From NCBI GenBank assembly GCA_963575745.1, contig CAUYUJ010003046.1:18726-82725 (forward strand): a stretch of 64,000 nt of DNA, read 5' to 3'. The first letter of the stretch is position 1; each line of letters starts with the position of its first letter. This DNA comes from Prorocentrum cordatum. Taxonomy: Eukaryota; Sar; Dinophyceae; Prorocentrales; Prorocentraceae. Shown piece by piece: positions 19,608 to 30,800 of the stretch. The notes beneath the pieces were generated by a model, which saw only the letters and a list, made by a program, of their open reading frames with translations, did no database searches and had not been told where the DNA came from. The position numbers were made by a program, and so were the translations under genes.

Positions 19608-22600
19608 GAGGAGATTTGCGCTGCACTCACTCTCTTCGCCTGGCGGGCCAAGTTTTTGTGCCCCAGTGAAGTTTCAGCCCCCTGTGGTCCTTGGGGTGAA
19701 ATTAGGTGGCCCGGGGGCGCCGTTGTGGAACACTCTACTTGGACCCAGGCCTATCCCTCTTGCGAGCCCCCTGCTGTGTCCAACAGTAATGTCCGTGCTG
19801 GCCGTCCCAGTAGGAGAGGGCTGATTTCAGCGGTGAAGGACGCCCTCGCTAGATGCCAGGGACTCCTTCGCCAAGGTTTTGAACTTTTTGTGAGCTCCCT
19901 TGGAGCCGATCCCGCCCCTTTGATCACCTCGTCGGGAACCCTTCGCACCCTTCGAGAGCCCCTTTCGGGAGCCCGGCAAAAGCTCACCCAAGGGGTCACA
20001 GTTGTTTCTAAGTTTTTAAATGCTCAGGATACGCGAGTTTATGCTCCCACCATGGAAATGTCTGTGTGCGCGTCTAGGGTTAGGGACCTCACGGGCCCTA
20101 GGCAGCCTCCTGGTGGTAAGCACTCTGGGACCGCTCTCCTCGAGCCCATGGATCCTGATCAGTTCCCTGCCGACGCGTTCCAGCCCATCGTGGAAACGTG
20201 CAACGTGTCAGGGTGGGGCTCTGCACAGCGCTGGCTGCAGCGGACCCCTGCACACATCGTGCTGATGCAAGAGCACCACATCTCCGATGACCAGCTCGCC
20301 TCAGCACCCTCTTGGAGCATTAGAAACGGATGGAAGTCCCTTTTCCTACCTGCCGACAAAGGGCCACACGGAGGGCCTTCTGCAGGTGTAGCCATCCTCG
20401 TTCGTTCTGGCCTAGGCCTACTCGCGCTGCAGAGTGGCATGGATGTCGCGAAGCACCGTGCGATTGCGGGGGTGGTCGACCTTCCCGACGGCACCCAGAT
20501 TTTGTGCGTGCCCCTCTACCTCAGAGACTGCGAAGGCTTATCGGATGCGAACCTGTACCTCCTCTCTCGGACGGGTTCTTTGATTGGCTCCATGGGGTGC
20601 CTTGTCATCATTGGAGGGGATTTCAACATGACCCCGTCGGTCGTCGTCCAGTCGCACCTCGGGGACTCGCTTGGGCAGTGGATGATACCAGGTGACACTA
20701 CTTGCAATTCGGTCGCAGGTCCCAAGGTGTATGATTATTGTTTTTGTTTCGCCTGGGCTCAGCAAAGGGGTTGCTAGGGTGTCGGTGCGGCAGGATAGTG
20801 ATTTGTCCCCCCACTCGCCTGTGCGCTTGACCCTCCGCCCCTCCCTGAGCAAGTTGCAAGCTCTCAGCTTCCGTAACCCCCCTAAGTTGTCCTCCTTTCC
20901 GCTCCCCCCCGTCTGCAGGATCGACCCCGTCCCTGCTTTGCGCCCCGCCGTCGCCCGTGCGTTGGATGAAGCTCGGATTGCGGTGGGCAGGGGGGACTTT
21001 GACGTCGTCCAGTCTTCCGTGGACCAGTTGCATCGGCTCTGGGCGGACCAGGCCGAGGCGGAAGTGGCCATTGCTACTGGCGCCCAGATCCCGTTCCGTG
21101 GGGCCCGTGGGAAGGCCCTTTCTCTCAGATGGAAGGACATCCTGACCCCCGACACCCAGAGCCCTAAGCAGCCCATCTTGTTTGCACATAGGTGGCTAAA
21201 CTCTCAGTCGCAGAGGCTTGGGCTCCACTGGGGAGCCAGTGATCGTGCAGGTGTTGCTTCTGTGCTACATGTTCTGCGCACCCCTGTCGGGGCCATAGCC
21301 AGCGGCCTGGATGCTAGCCCCCGCCTGCCCCCGTACCCCGTCGAGGTCGGGGGCGTCATGCTCGACGCTCTGGAGGTGCGCGAGCAGACTTCTCGCCAGG
21401 GGGATTCACCTAAACGGCGACGTCATGACGGTGCTCCTGGGGATGCGGCTCCAGGAGCGCGCTTTTCGGTCATTTCTCGAGATTTTGCATGCTGGCGCGA
21501 TACTTTTAATGGCAGCATGCAGGAAGTCGAGTGCGACGCCAGGAAGGCGGCCTCGGCTGAATGGAGAGACTGGGTGCTGGAGAAGGCGGACCAAGGGGCG
21601 AGGAAAATTCATATGGTCTCGAAGGGGGCCACTCCTTGGAGGCCTACCACCACCTTGGCCAGGGACGGTGTTTTGGTTGCTGACCCCTTGTCCCTCCTTC
21701 GTGCCGAAAGCCAGCGTTTCTCTGGCCTCTGGGGTGACGGAAAGGCCCGCCCGTGGCTTCCCAGGTGGATTTTGTCTCCTGCTCTGCCCGAGTTTAGGCC
21801 CGAAGATATCCGTGCGGTCTCCAAAGGCTTTCGAGAGCGCACCGCGGTTTCGGTGGATGGATTTCATATGAAGCACTTTGCTATGATGTCAGACGCCAGT
21901 CTCAGCCTCCTGTGTGACATCTTAGGTTTGATGGAGAGATCGGCTGTCATCCCCATGCAAATTTCCATCATTATCATGGCCCTGATTGCTAAACCGTCGT
22001 CGGGTTTCCGTCCTATCGGCATCTTCTGCAGCGTGTTCAGGTTGTATGGCAAGCTTCGCCGATCCCTCGCCGACAAATGGGAAGCTAGATTCACGCGTGA
22101 GTTTTTCTGTGCTGGCCCGTTTGAAGGGGCGCAGGACGTCGTGTGGCGCCAAGCCTGCAATGCCGAGGCCAACACCGCGCAAGGGATGGAATGTGCCACT
22201 CTGTTAACTGACCTGTACAAGTACTACGAGGCCCTGGACCTCCAGGTCCTGGCCCTCCGTGCTCACCAGGTTGGCTTTCCTGTTGGCATATCGTACCTGT
22301 GCATTGCCATGCGCTCCCAGGCCAGGTTCCTGTCCGTGGGGGGTTTCGTGGACGGGCCCTATTGGGCCTTGGCGGGGGTTGTGGCGGGGTGCCCCCTGGC
22401 CACGACCTTCATCAGGGCTAATGCTATTCAAGATTTGGACGCCCTCCGCCTCCCTCAGGCCGTCCAGTTCAAACTCTACATCGACGATGGAGGACTGTCG
22501 GCCACTGGTTCCTTCAAACAAGTTTTAAAGCGGCTACCTCAGGCCGCGGCGGACTGGCATGAAGCCCTCGTCCACGGAGTGGGCGCGGTCATCAGTAAGG

Positions 22601-24780
22601 AAAAGATGTCCTTAGTTTGCTCCTCGCGCCCCTTAGGCAAAGCCATCTCTCGGGCCCTCGGGGGTCTCGCGGGGCCGATTATGGACTCCGACTCGGCGAC
22701 CAATTTGGGAGTTGATTTTTGCTCTGGGAGGCCGTCCAGGGTTAGAGGGGGAAATTCTAAGGCTAAGGAAAGGTGTAGGAAGGCGAAAGACAGGACTGCT
22801 CGCCTGGTTAGAATGAGGCCCACCATGTCGGGCAAACGTGGTCGTAATGTCTTCGTGGCGGGTCCTCTCCCTGGGGCTGTCTACGGGCGCGAGATCTCTG
22901 GAGTTTCGGACCACGAGCTTCTCTCCCTCAGGCAGTTGGCTGGGAAGGCCCTGAAGCCTAGCGCTGGAGGTCGGTCTCTCACCGCTCTCATGTTGTGTCA
23001 CGGCGACCCGCCGTGGGTCGCCTCCATTGCCCCCGTCTATCGGTGGGCTAAAGAAGTCTGGACTACCCATCATCGCCTGTACCCCCATGCCCTCTCGTTC
23101 GCCACGCTGCGTTCGTCTTGGAACGCTGTTTTCTCGAGGCCCTCGGACCTCTGGAAGAGTGTCGCGGGCCCGATTAGTGCGATGGGGAAGTCTCTTGAGC
23201 GTATTTCGTGGTCCATGCCGTCCTTCACGGTTCTCCGTGATGATAAAGGAATCGGTGTTCACTTGACCCAGATCTCGCCCGCGATGGTCAGATCGTTGCT
23301 TGGGAGAGCGGTGCGTCGTACCCTCGAGTGGGATTTGGGAGCTAGGCACAACCTCGGGCGGGTTTGCACTGATGGGATCCTCAGTCACCTCGCCTCTCGG
23401 AAGATTTCGGCGTTCGAAAAAGGGTGTGTCCGCTCTCCCTTCTGTAATGCTATTTACACCAGGGCCAAGGCCAGGTCCCTGGGTTATGTTATTGATACCA
23501 CGTGTTCTCTTTGTGGAGACGGAGATGACACGATCCGTCACCGTCTCTGGCGTTGCTCTGCCTGTGAGGATCCCAGGACGGAGCTAATTTCAGCTAAGGT
23601 GCGGGAGTGGGCAGGCCAAGCGGACGACGCCCTGGCTTGCTACGGCCTATTCCCCCACCCAGCTGAGGCCCTACCTCAGCCGTCGTTCGAGGAGGGGGTC
23701 GTCACGGAGATTTGTGAGGGGTGCGAGCATTTGGTTTTCGAGCAAGACTTCGCTGGGCAGATTTTTGTGGATGGTTCCTGCCTACGGCATCCTGTGGGCG
23801 AGCTCTCTCGCGCTGGATGGGCCGTCGCGTTGCTCGACCCTTCCAACGTGCAGGAGATGATCAGGATTCGGGGCCCTGTTTGGCCTCCCTACCCCCAGAC
23901 CCCCCAGAGTGCTGAATACCACGCTTTTTGTGCTGCTGCCAGGTTTGTTGCCAATCATTCTACCATGCACTCTGACTGCCAGAATGTTGTAGAATATGCC
24001 AGTTTGGATTGGACCAAACAGACCAGCTACAAACGTTTCTACTCGGGGTGTGCCCAGTTCGTGCGTGATAACCTCCCTGCCATAATCACGAGCAAGGTGA
24101 AGGCTCACCAGAATGTTGACGAAGCGGCCGACGATAGAGACCGCTTCCTTCGAATTGGGAATAATTATGTGGATGCCGCAGCCAAGGTTGCTGCGGCCTC
24201 CCACCCACAGCCCAACAGGGAGCAGATTGAGGAGCTTGATAGGCAGTATGCAGTCGCTCGCGCTGTGGGATTGCTGGCTGCAAAGCTCCTCCCGCTATGG
24301 CCGCCTCTCGAGATGGGTCCTGAGGTCGTTCGTGAGGTCGTTTGTCGTGAGAGCGGTGCTGGCCTAGGGACAGCTGCAGCCGCTCCACACGTTTGGCAGC
24401 AGATAGGAGCCTTCTGGAGGTGCACTGTATGCTTGTGTGCTTCACGCGGGGTTCGGGCCCCGCCGCAGGAGCACGGCATTGGAGGTTGGTTTTGGCCTCC
24501 TCCGCCTGGCGCTTGCCCGCAACGCAGTAGACTTGATCCTGCGTTGTTTGCTGAGAAAGGGCATCGGTGCATCTCTCTCGAGTGCTCCGACTCGTCTCGT
24601 CTCATCGTGTGCCTGAGGTGCAAGGCCATCAGCGGGCAGCGTGCTATGAATTTGGCTCGCCAGTGCGCCGACCACCCCAGCAGTGCGGGTGCACGGCATT
24701 GCTGGCAGAGGATTTGCCGTGGCCTTCATCCAAAGAGTGATAGAGTCACGGTAGAGCGTGGACCCTGGTCGGAGCTTTAA
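19608..24780 (+). CDS. LINE ORF2: APE-type endonuclease, reverse transcriptase and RNase H polyprotein (one frameshift)
   Basis: ORF2 nicks the target, primes reverse transcription there and removes RNA. The frame is open from 19608; the first ATG is at 20052. Endonuclease: NVSG, QEHH (E at 20271), GGDFNM (20613-20630), VYDY, then PHSPV (H at 20812), matching the EEP-fold order. The frame shifts by one base at the T5 run 20741-20745, between VYDY and FVSPG. RT: FRPIG (~22005), motif A LLTDLYKYYEA (D at 22210), motif B AGCPLAT (Ala where Gln is usual before Gly), motif C YIDD (22477-22488). Zinc knuckle C-x2-C-x8-H-x4-C at 23503-23556. RNase H: D in FVDGSC (23770), E (23914), D (23974) and D (~24172), the full acidic set. 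The tail to TAA 24778-24780 has several C-x2-C pairs. One deleted or inserted T separates it from an intact ORF, so the copy is young or the break is a read error. Confidence 0.88.
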
Positions 24781-24861
24781 GTGACCAGGGGCTGGCGGCC
24801 TGCCCCTCCATGCCGCCAGAGCGTTTTACAGAGGTGGAAGGGCCTGTAGCGGGCAAAAAAA

Positions 24862-25255
24862 TCCTCCTCCTCCCCCTCCTCCTCCTCCTCCTCCGACTCC
24901 TCCTCATCCTCCTCCTCCCCCCCCTGCACATTATCTCCTCCTCCTCCTCCTCCTCCTCCACCTCCCCTTCCTCCGCATCCTCCTCCGCCTCTTCCACCTC
25001 CTTTTCCTGCCTCCCTCTCCTCCTCCTCCTGCCTCGTCATCCGCCTCCTTCTCCTCCTCCACCTCCTCCTCCTCCCACTCCTCCTCCTCTTCCTCCTTTT
25101 CCCTCGTCCTCCTCCTCGCTCTCGTCGTCCTCCCTCCTCCACCTCTATCTCCTTGTCCTCAACCTCCTCCTCCGCCTCATTTTCTTCCTTCTCCTCCTCC
25201 TCCTCCCGATCCTCCTCCTCCTCATCCTCCTGCTTCTCCTCCTCCTCTCCCTGGA
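24862..25255. repeat. (TCC)n array, 3' flank of retrotransposon
   Basis: TCC triplets with TCA, TCG and TTCC interruptions for about 390 bp, starting right after the A7 of the LINE. Confidence 0.9.
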
Positions 25256-25361
25256 CCATGGCTTCAGCAGGGATGCTCGGCACAGAGTCGCCGACGCTCG
25301 ACTTGTGTTGCGGGCGTCCTCGTCAGGCGGAAGGCGGCCTCGATGATCCGAGACATTCGCA

Positions 25362-25518
25362 TTAAGTCGGGCGTGCCCCTCTACTGGAGGAATATTCAAA
25401 AATAGTATGAAGAGTCTGGGGACGACTTGTTACAGAGGAATTGGGTAGCATGGAGTATCTGGGGTTATTTTGATTTTGTCGTTTAAAATCGGCCTGTTGG
25501 GGGACATGCCCGACCTAA
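25362..25518. mobile_element. TIR element, GTCGGGC/CTACAGG family, copy 4
   Basis: Left TTAAGTCGGGCGTGCCCCTC then TACTGGAGGAATATTCAAA; right GGGGGACATGCCCGACCTAA. The outer tetranucleotides are TTAA and CTAA. The centre has AGTCTGGGGACGA. Confidence 0.8.
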
Positions 25519-25635
25519 CATTAGCAGTTTGCAAGAAGGGTCGGCCATGGAACGATCCGAACACGTCAGCGCAGCATCGCAGTACAGGCAGGATTCCCAA
25601 GGACTTGACCGCTGTACATGCGGGATGGTTTCTTG
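25519..25635. other. Unassigned sequence
   Basis: Short spacer between the TIR element and the pyrimidine tract; nothing recognised. Confidence 0.3.
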
Positions 25636-26760
25636 CGCACCTCGTGTCTCGGATTTCCTCTCCCCGCCTCCCACGATCCTCCCATCCTCCCTCCTCGTCC
25701 TCCTCTTCCTCCCTCCTCTGTTGCCCATGCAAATCCCTCCTCCTTGCACCCGCCCTCTTCTTTTCTCAAAGTCTCCTTTTTTTCCTTTCCTTCAATCGAT
25801 CTTTCGAAGCAGCATCCCTCCATTTCTGCGTTTTGTTGATGCGTTCCTCCTTATTTCCCCGTCATGGTTCATCGCCCTCCCCATCTTACCTCCCTCATCG
25901 TTCCTGCTGTCCTTTCTCATTTGTGCCGTGTTGGCTCTTCTCAGTTGTATCGTTTTCCTCCCCACTTCATCCGTCAACACTCCTCACCCACCATCCCTTC
26001 ATAAATCCTTCCATTCGAATAAGATATGCGTGGTTGCTGTTTGGCCCGAGCTCCGGAGCGACAAGCTCTCTCTGAAAAGGCAACGTATCGTTTGCACCAA
26101 TTGTAATACCACCGTGTTTTCTCTCTCATGTATCGTGAACCCTGCAATTCTAGTCTCCCCCTCCCCTCCCTCCCACTTATTATACCATCCTTCCGTTTAC
26201 CTCCACCCTCAGCTCTCCCAGCCTTGCCCCATGTATGCCTATTCCTTCCGCATTTCAGCAAGTCTCCCTCTGTTCTCAGAGAACCCCATCCGTGGTCTCT
26301 CCTCCTTCCCTCTCGTATTGTCTACATCTCGGTTGTACTCCTCCCGTGTCCCACCTTCTTGTATCATCCGCCCTCATTGCTTGCCCATCCTCCTGCTCCC
26401 AGTTTCTGCTCTCTCATCGTTCCTTGTGTTCCTTGTCCCCTCCACCTCTTTCAGACTACTACTTCGTCTCGGTTCGCCGTATCGCCCGCTCCTCTTCCTG
26501 CTGTCTCACCCCTCCAAACGTCTCCCTCCTCCCTCTCCACCTGTGCCTCCTCGTCCCTCCTCATCCCTCTCCGCTTCTCACCGTCCCTTCCTAGGGCCTC
26601 CCTCGTTCCTCCTGCCTCCGCCATCCATCCCTCCGTCATTGTCCTGTTTGCCTCTTCGTCTTTCTTCCCTCCTCCACATTGCTTGCGTTCTCCTCTTTCG
26701 CCTCCTCCCTCCTTTTACCTCGCCTTCCTCTTCCGCCCTCCCCCCCTTTCCGTGAATAGT
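25636..26760. repeat. 1.1-kb pyrimidine-rich tract
   Basis: Strongly CT-biased on the + strand for over a kilobase without a regular unit (mix of CCTCC, TTCTC, CTCTC). One plus frame stays open for about 400 codons, but the product is only Ser/Pro/Leu/Phe, as expected from a stop-poor pyrimidine strand. Confidence 0.65.
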
Positions 26761-27009
26761 CCCTCCCGCCTCGTTATTTTTTTCTTGTTTGTGTCTTTTT
26801 TGTTTACCTTTTCCTGTGCAAGCTCTTCGGCACCGCCTGTACTCCGCACCCTCTGGCCGCCTGAGGCCCCGCCCGCCCGCGCCCTGTTTCCCCAATTAGT
26901 GCTTCGCGCGCCCCGCCTAGCTCCTAACCGGAAGAGGCCCGCTCTCGACCCGCCGACCAAACATTGTTTGTGTCCCTTTCCCCAGTCTCCCCCTCTCCCT
27001 CCTTCCCGG
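26761..27009. other. Unassigned sequence
   Basis: No gene or dispersed repeat recognised. Confidence 0.3.
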
Positions 27010-27425
27010 AGGGCCGAGGGAGGAGGCGGAGGAGGCGAGGGAGGATGCAGAGGAGAGGGCCAGTAGGTGGAGGGGGGCGAGGCCGCGGAGGACCTCAGAG
27101 GAGTGGGCACGGGAGAGGGCAAGGGGCAAGGGGGAAGCGGAGGCATTCAGGGAGAGGAGGAGGAGAAGGAGGTGGAAAGGAGGAGAAAAGGAGGAGGAGG
27201 AGGAAGAGAAAAGGAGGAGGAAATGAGGAGAAACGGAGGAGGAGGATGAGGAGGAGGAGGAGGAGGAGGAGGAGGAGGAGGAAAGGAGGAGGAAAGGAGA
27301 AGGAAAGGAGGAGGAGGAAAGGAGGGGGAAAGGAGGAGGAAAGGAGGAAAGGAGGAGGAAGGGAAAGGAGGAGGAGGAGGAGGAGGAAAGGAGGAGGAAG
27401 AAGAGGAAACGAGGAGGAGGAGAAG
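27010..27425. repeat. Degenerate GGA/GAA purine tract
   Basis: About 415 bp of GGAGGA, GGAAAGGA and GAGGAG units on the + strand; opposite strand bias to the preceding pyrimidine tract. Confidence 0.85.
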
Positions 27426-27435
27426 GCCTACGTCC

Positions 27436-27664
27436 AGGCCTCTCAGATGGGGTCGGAGTAGATGGGGTCGAAGGATCGCTTCGCATCGCCGATGCATCGG
27501 CGATGCGGCTCGATGTGGAGCCCGTGTTTCCCCGTGCCGACGTCGCCGATGCATCGCCGACGTCGCCGATGCATCGCCGATGCATCGCCGATACATCGGC
27601 GATACATTGGCGATGCGGCGCGACCCTTCGACCCCATGTATCCGGGCCCCATCTAGGAGGCCTC
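27436..27664. mobile_element. TIR element, CGCCGATGC family, copy 2
   Basis: Left AGGCCTCTCAGATGGGG, right CCCCATCTAGGAGGCCT. The interior repeats GATGCATCGGCGATGC and TCGCCGATGCATCGCCGA with CGATACATCGGCGATACA, giving many nested palindromes. Confidence 0.75.
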
Positions 27665-27689
27665 CTGGAATGGGGAAGTTGAGGCATTC

Positions 27690-27797
27690 AGGGAAAGGAG
27701 GAGGAGGAGGAGGAGGAGGAGGAGGAGGAGGAGGAGGGGGAGGAGGAGGAGGAGGAGGAGGAGGAGGGGAGGAGGAGGAGGAGGAGGAGGAGAGCAG
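27690..27797. repeat. (GGA)n array
   Basis: Pure GGA/GAG triplets with two GGGGG interruptions, immediately after a copy of the CGCCGATGC family. Confidence 0.9.
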
Positions 27798-28017
27798 GCA
27801 GCAGGCCTGCGTCAGCTCTCCTGCGCCCTCTCCGGTCTCGTCTCCGCCCGCGCGCCAGCAACCGTGGCCGTACCCCCTGGCCTCCGTGATCTGCCACGGG
27901 GGGCGGTGCATGCTGCGGCTGCAGGGCGTGCAGCCGAAGGAGGCGACGCCTTCTCGGGAAGAGGGGCAGAATGCGGGAGGCACTTCTCCTCCTCTTCTTC
28001 TTCCTCCTCGGTCGCAC
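27798..28017. other. Unassigned sequence between GGA and TCC arrays
   Basis: No motif or domain; the open frames extend out of the flanking triplet arrays. Confidence 0.3.
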
Positions 28018-28160
28018 CTCCTCCTCCTCCTCCTCCTCCTCCTCCTCCTCCTCCTCCTCCTCCTCCTCCTCCTCCTCCTCCTCCTCCTCCTCCTCCTCCT
28101 CCTCCTCCTCCTCCTCCTCCTCCTCCTCCTCCTCCTCCTCCTCCTCCTCCTCCTCCTCCG
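28018..28160. repeat. (TCC)n microsatellite
   Basis: Pure TCC triplets for about 140 bp. With 27690-27797 it forms a long inverted GGA...TCC pair about 220 bp apart. Confidence 0.95.
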
Positions 28161-28324
28161 CCTCCTCACCCTCCTTCTCCCCGAAGGGATGCGCACTGCT
28201 TGCGCGCTTCGGGGCCACGTCGCATCGCACCTGGGGGCTCGGTTCCGAGTGCGGGGTAGTTGCGCTTCTCCTCGGGAGCACGTCCCGACTGTCTCTTTCG
28301 GTGGGCAAATCGAAGAATCATGTC

Positions 28325-28545
28325 CAACTCCTCCTCCTCCTCCTCCTCCTCTTCCTCCTCCTCCTCCTTGGTGCCCTCCTGCTCGCTCCTCCTCATCGGC
28401 CCTCCCTCCTCTCCCCTCCTCGGTGCCTTCCTTCTCGATCCTCCTCCTCCACCCCGAACCTCCTCCTCCTCGATCCTCCTTCTCCTCCTCGATCCTCCTC
28501 CTATCCTGGATCCTCTTCCTCGGCACCTCCCTCCCCACGGTTGGC
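28325..28545. repeat. Degenerate TCC-rich tract
   Basis: TCC triplets with TCG, CTCGATCCTCC and GGT interruptions. Confidence 0.75.
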
Positions 28546-28617
28546 TGCCGCCGCCCACCGGGCTTCGCCGGCCGGCCGCGCGGCGCTCGGCGGTGGGCCC
28601 GTGGTCACCTCCTGCCC

Positions 28618-28808
28618 TTAAGTCGGGCCTGTCCCCTTGCAGGGGGATTTTCGACGACAGTTAAAAAAAATACACCAAACATAATAAAAAGGTAAAGAAT
28701 ACTCCAAAAATAGTCCCCAGACTATTTCTGGACTATTTGTTTGATATTTTTGGTGTATTTTTTCTTTTTCGTCGAAAATTCCCCTGTAGGGGGAGAGGCC
28801 CGACTTAA
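28618..28808. mobile_element. TIR element, GTCGGGC/CTACAGG family, copy 5, TTAA-bounded
   Basis: Best copy of the family. Both ends are TTAAGTCGGGCC in inverted orientation. The arms run about 40 bp with four mismatches by my count, ending in ATTTTCGACGA. The centre is AT-rich (CACCAAACATAATAAAAAGG; AATAGTCCCCAGACTATTT, itself palindromic). The duplicated TTAA is what piggyBac-type insertion produces; no transposase is present. Confidence 0.8.
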
Positions 28809-28827
28809 GACTAGGATTGAATCTGTT

Positions 28828-28885
28828 CAGACTATGTTTAGTGTTTCGTCCAAACTCCGCCTGTAGGAAAGCATGCCCGACCTAA
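28828..28885. mobile_element. Right end only of GTCGGGC/CTACAGG family
   Basis: TTTCGTCCAAACTCCGCCTG, TAGGAAAGCATGCCCGACCT; begins 20 bp after copy 5. Confidence 0.65.
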
Positions 28886-28959
28886 CAGCAGGCGCCAGGA
28901 CGGTCGCGGGTCACAGGCTAGGTTTCGGCAGAGTTTATGTGAGCGATGCAACAAACGGG

Positions 28960-29100
28960 GTCGTCTGCGCCGACATTGGCGCGTAAGCTGCCCACGTAAG
29001 GTCGCGCGTAAGCGCCCTCGCTTCAGATGTGGCTCGCCGCGCCGGCAGCCCGCGTAAGCCACCGCGTAAGGTCGCTACGTCACCTCGCGTAAGACTCGTT
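28960..29100. repeat. CGCGTAAG-word tract
   Basis: GGCGCGTAAGCTGCC, GTCGCGCGTAAGCGCC, CCCGCGTAAGCC, CCGCGTAAGGTCGC and CTCGCGTAAGACTC recur at irregular 12-35-bp spacing. Confidence 0.55.
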
Positions 29101-29105
29101 TTTCA

Positions 29106-29756
29106 TCGTCGCCCATGTGTTTTTATCTTCTGGCGCGTGACAATCGTTGCCCGGCCCAAGCCCGCCCCACCCTGGGATAACGATAACGATCGTATGTGTG
29201 GGGGGTGGGGGGGGGGCCTGAAGTCCCCCCCGAAACATGGTGGTGTTCGCGCGCAACTTTTTGCGATCGCAACCCACCCCCGCCCCAGCGTGTCCCACCC
29301 CGCCCAAGCGTTGCCGTCACCCGGGCCCCCCTCCCATCCAGGTAACGACCGCTACGGATCGGAAGTGATACAAGAGAACACCCTCACGTTGGTCCCAAGC
29401 AGGTGTCCAGCAGGAGGAGGGGGCGGGGAGGTGGAGGCCCAGGCAAGGTCCGGGTTGCGGTGGGGCGTTGCTTTCCTTTGCCGTCGCGGAGTTCGGCCTG
29501 ATCGGGGGTAGAGATCGGGGGCGGGTCGACAGACCACCGCGCCGCCTGCAGGTGGAGGTGGTGGAGGGAGGGGGGAGAGGAGGAAGCGTGAAGAGGACAG
29601 CCGCGGGTCCCAAAGCATGCGTCGAGCAGGAGGAGGACGAGGCGAGACGAGACCATGGGCAGACTCAGATCCCCACATGGCAAAAGCCCCCCACCTAAGC
29701 AGCAGGCCGACCGCGACAAAATATGATCCAAACTGGCAAGATGCGACTTCACGATC
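29106..29756. other. Unassigned sequence
   Basis: No gene or dispersed repeat recognised. Minus frames of 100-130 codons overlap each other without motifs. Confidence 0.35.
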
Positions 29757-29812
29757 TGTCTATATATATATATATATACATACACATATATATATATATA
29801 TATATATAGTTA
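29757..29812. repeat. (TA)n microsatellite
   Basis: TATATATATATATATA, then CATACACATA, then a second TA run; likely to extrude as a cruciform. Confidence 0.9.
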
Positions 29813-29879
29813 AAAAATACGCCGGGCCCCCTCCCGGGGCATCCTCCACCTCGCTCACATCCGATGTGCGCTCCAGGTA

Positions 29880-30480
29880 CCGCGCTTCTCGGCCTCCCGG
29901 GGAGCCCCCACAATGCCCAGAGACAGTCCAAGACGACCCCAAGAAGCCCCCACAACGTAACAGAATTGCCCAAGACGCTCCGAAGCAACCCAGGATAGTT
30001 TTCGGGCGGCTCTCCAGGCTCCCAGCAGGCCTCCAAGGGACCTCAAGAGAGCTCCGAGAGGCCTCCCAAGAGCGCCGCCCAGAACACCCAACATTGTTGA
30101 TTTTATTGGTTTTTGTTGCAGGGTTTTTGGCCTTCTCATCATTTCATGTCCCCAACGCTCCAAGAGAGCCGAAGAGGCCCCCAAGACCGCCCCAGAGGCC
30201 CCCAAGACAGCCCCAACACGGGCCAAGACGGTCCCAACACTGCCGAAGAGGCGCCTTGGACAGCTCCAGACCACTCAAGAAAAGGCCCCATATGATCCCA
30301 AGAGCGGGAGCAGGAGGCCGCCAGAGACCTCCGAGAGGACTGCGGGACCCCCTAGAGGCCTCCAACACACCCCAGACCCTTGAGAGGCCCCCAGAAAAGC
30401 GCCGACGAGGCCCCCAAAACAGCCCAAGAGAGCTTCGAGAGCCGTCCCGAGAGAGCCCGAAGAGGGTTAACACGTTGATT
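29880..30480 (-). repeat. CTTGGGGCC-type array, minus orientation
   Basis: CCCCCAAGACCGCCCC, GGCCTCCAAG and CGAGAGGCC units are the complement of the CTTGG arrays elsewhere. The plus frame gives Pro/Arg-rich nonsense. Confidence 0.7.
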
Positions 30481-30800
30481 TTCAGTGGTTTGTGTCGACT
30501 GTGTCCGCCTTCTCACGTTTTGCGGCTTCCAACGCTCCAAGACCGAGGACTTTGAAACAAAAGAGAGGGAGTTTCAGAGATCCCCTTTCTTCTTCTCAAA
30601 TCCAACAAATGCGCGCCCGCGCGCCCCCTCCTCCCAGGGGTCCCACACCTTCCCGGAACATCTGCGGAACGCTCCCGGTACCGCGTGTCCCGACCTCCCG
30701 GGGAGCCCCAAAAACGCCCAAGACGCTTTTCGACGCCTTTCGCCTTCTCACGTTTTCCCGCTTCCAATGCTCCAAGACCGAGGAATTTTGAAAAAAAGAG
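30481..30800 (-). repeat. Duplicated AT-richer block of the composite repeat
   Basis: CGCCTTCTCACGTTTT, CTTCCAACGCTCCAAGACCG and AGGA recur about 230 bp apart (30509 and 30738). The complement resembles the inner AT block of the composite repeat (CGTTGGAAGCC). A third, weaker copy lies at 30128. Confidence 0.55.

Larger units (their letters stand above)
18197..24861 (+). mobile_element. Non-LTR retrotransposon (LINE), near full length
   Basis: About 6.67 kb: a 123-base leader, ORF1 (zinc finger plus coiled coil), ORF2 (endonuclease, reverse transcriptase, CCHC knuckle, RNase H, Cys/His-rich tail), an 81-base 3' end and a terminal A7 run (24855-24861). No LTRs were seen. Domain order matches the APE-endonuclease LINE clades that carry RNase H. 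Both sides abut (TCC)n, so it inserted into, or prefers, a TCC microsatellite. Target-site duplications cannot be distinguished inside the triplet repeat. The RT and RNase H catalytic residues are intact; ORF1 has two frame changes and ORF2 one. Confidence 0.9.

Noticed and set aside
25529-26755. 408-codon plus frame
   Set aside because: Ser/Pro/Leu/Phe only, as expected from a pyrimidine-rich strand without stops.
27147-28695. Overlapping 371-463-codon frames on both strands
   Set aside because: Generated by GGA and TCC triplets, which lack stop codons in all frames.
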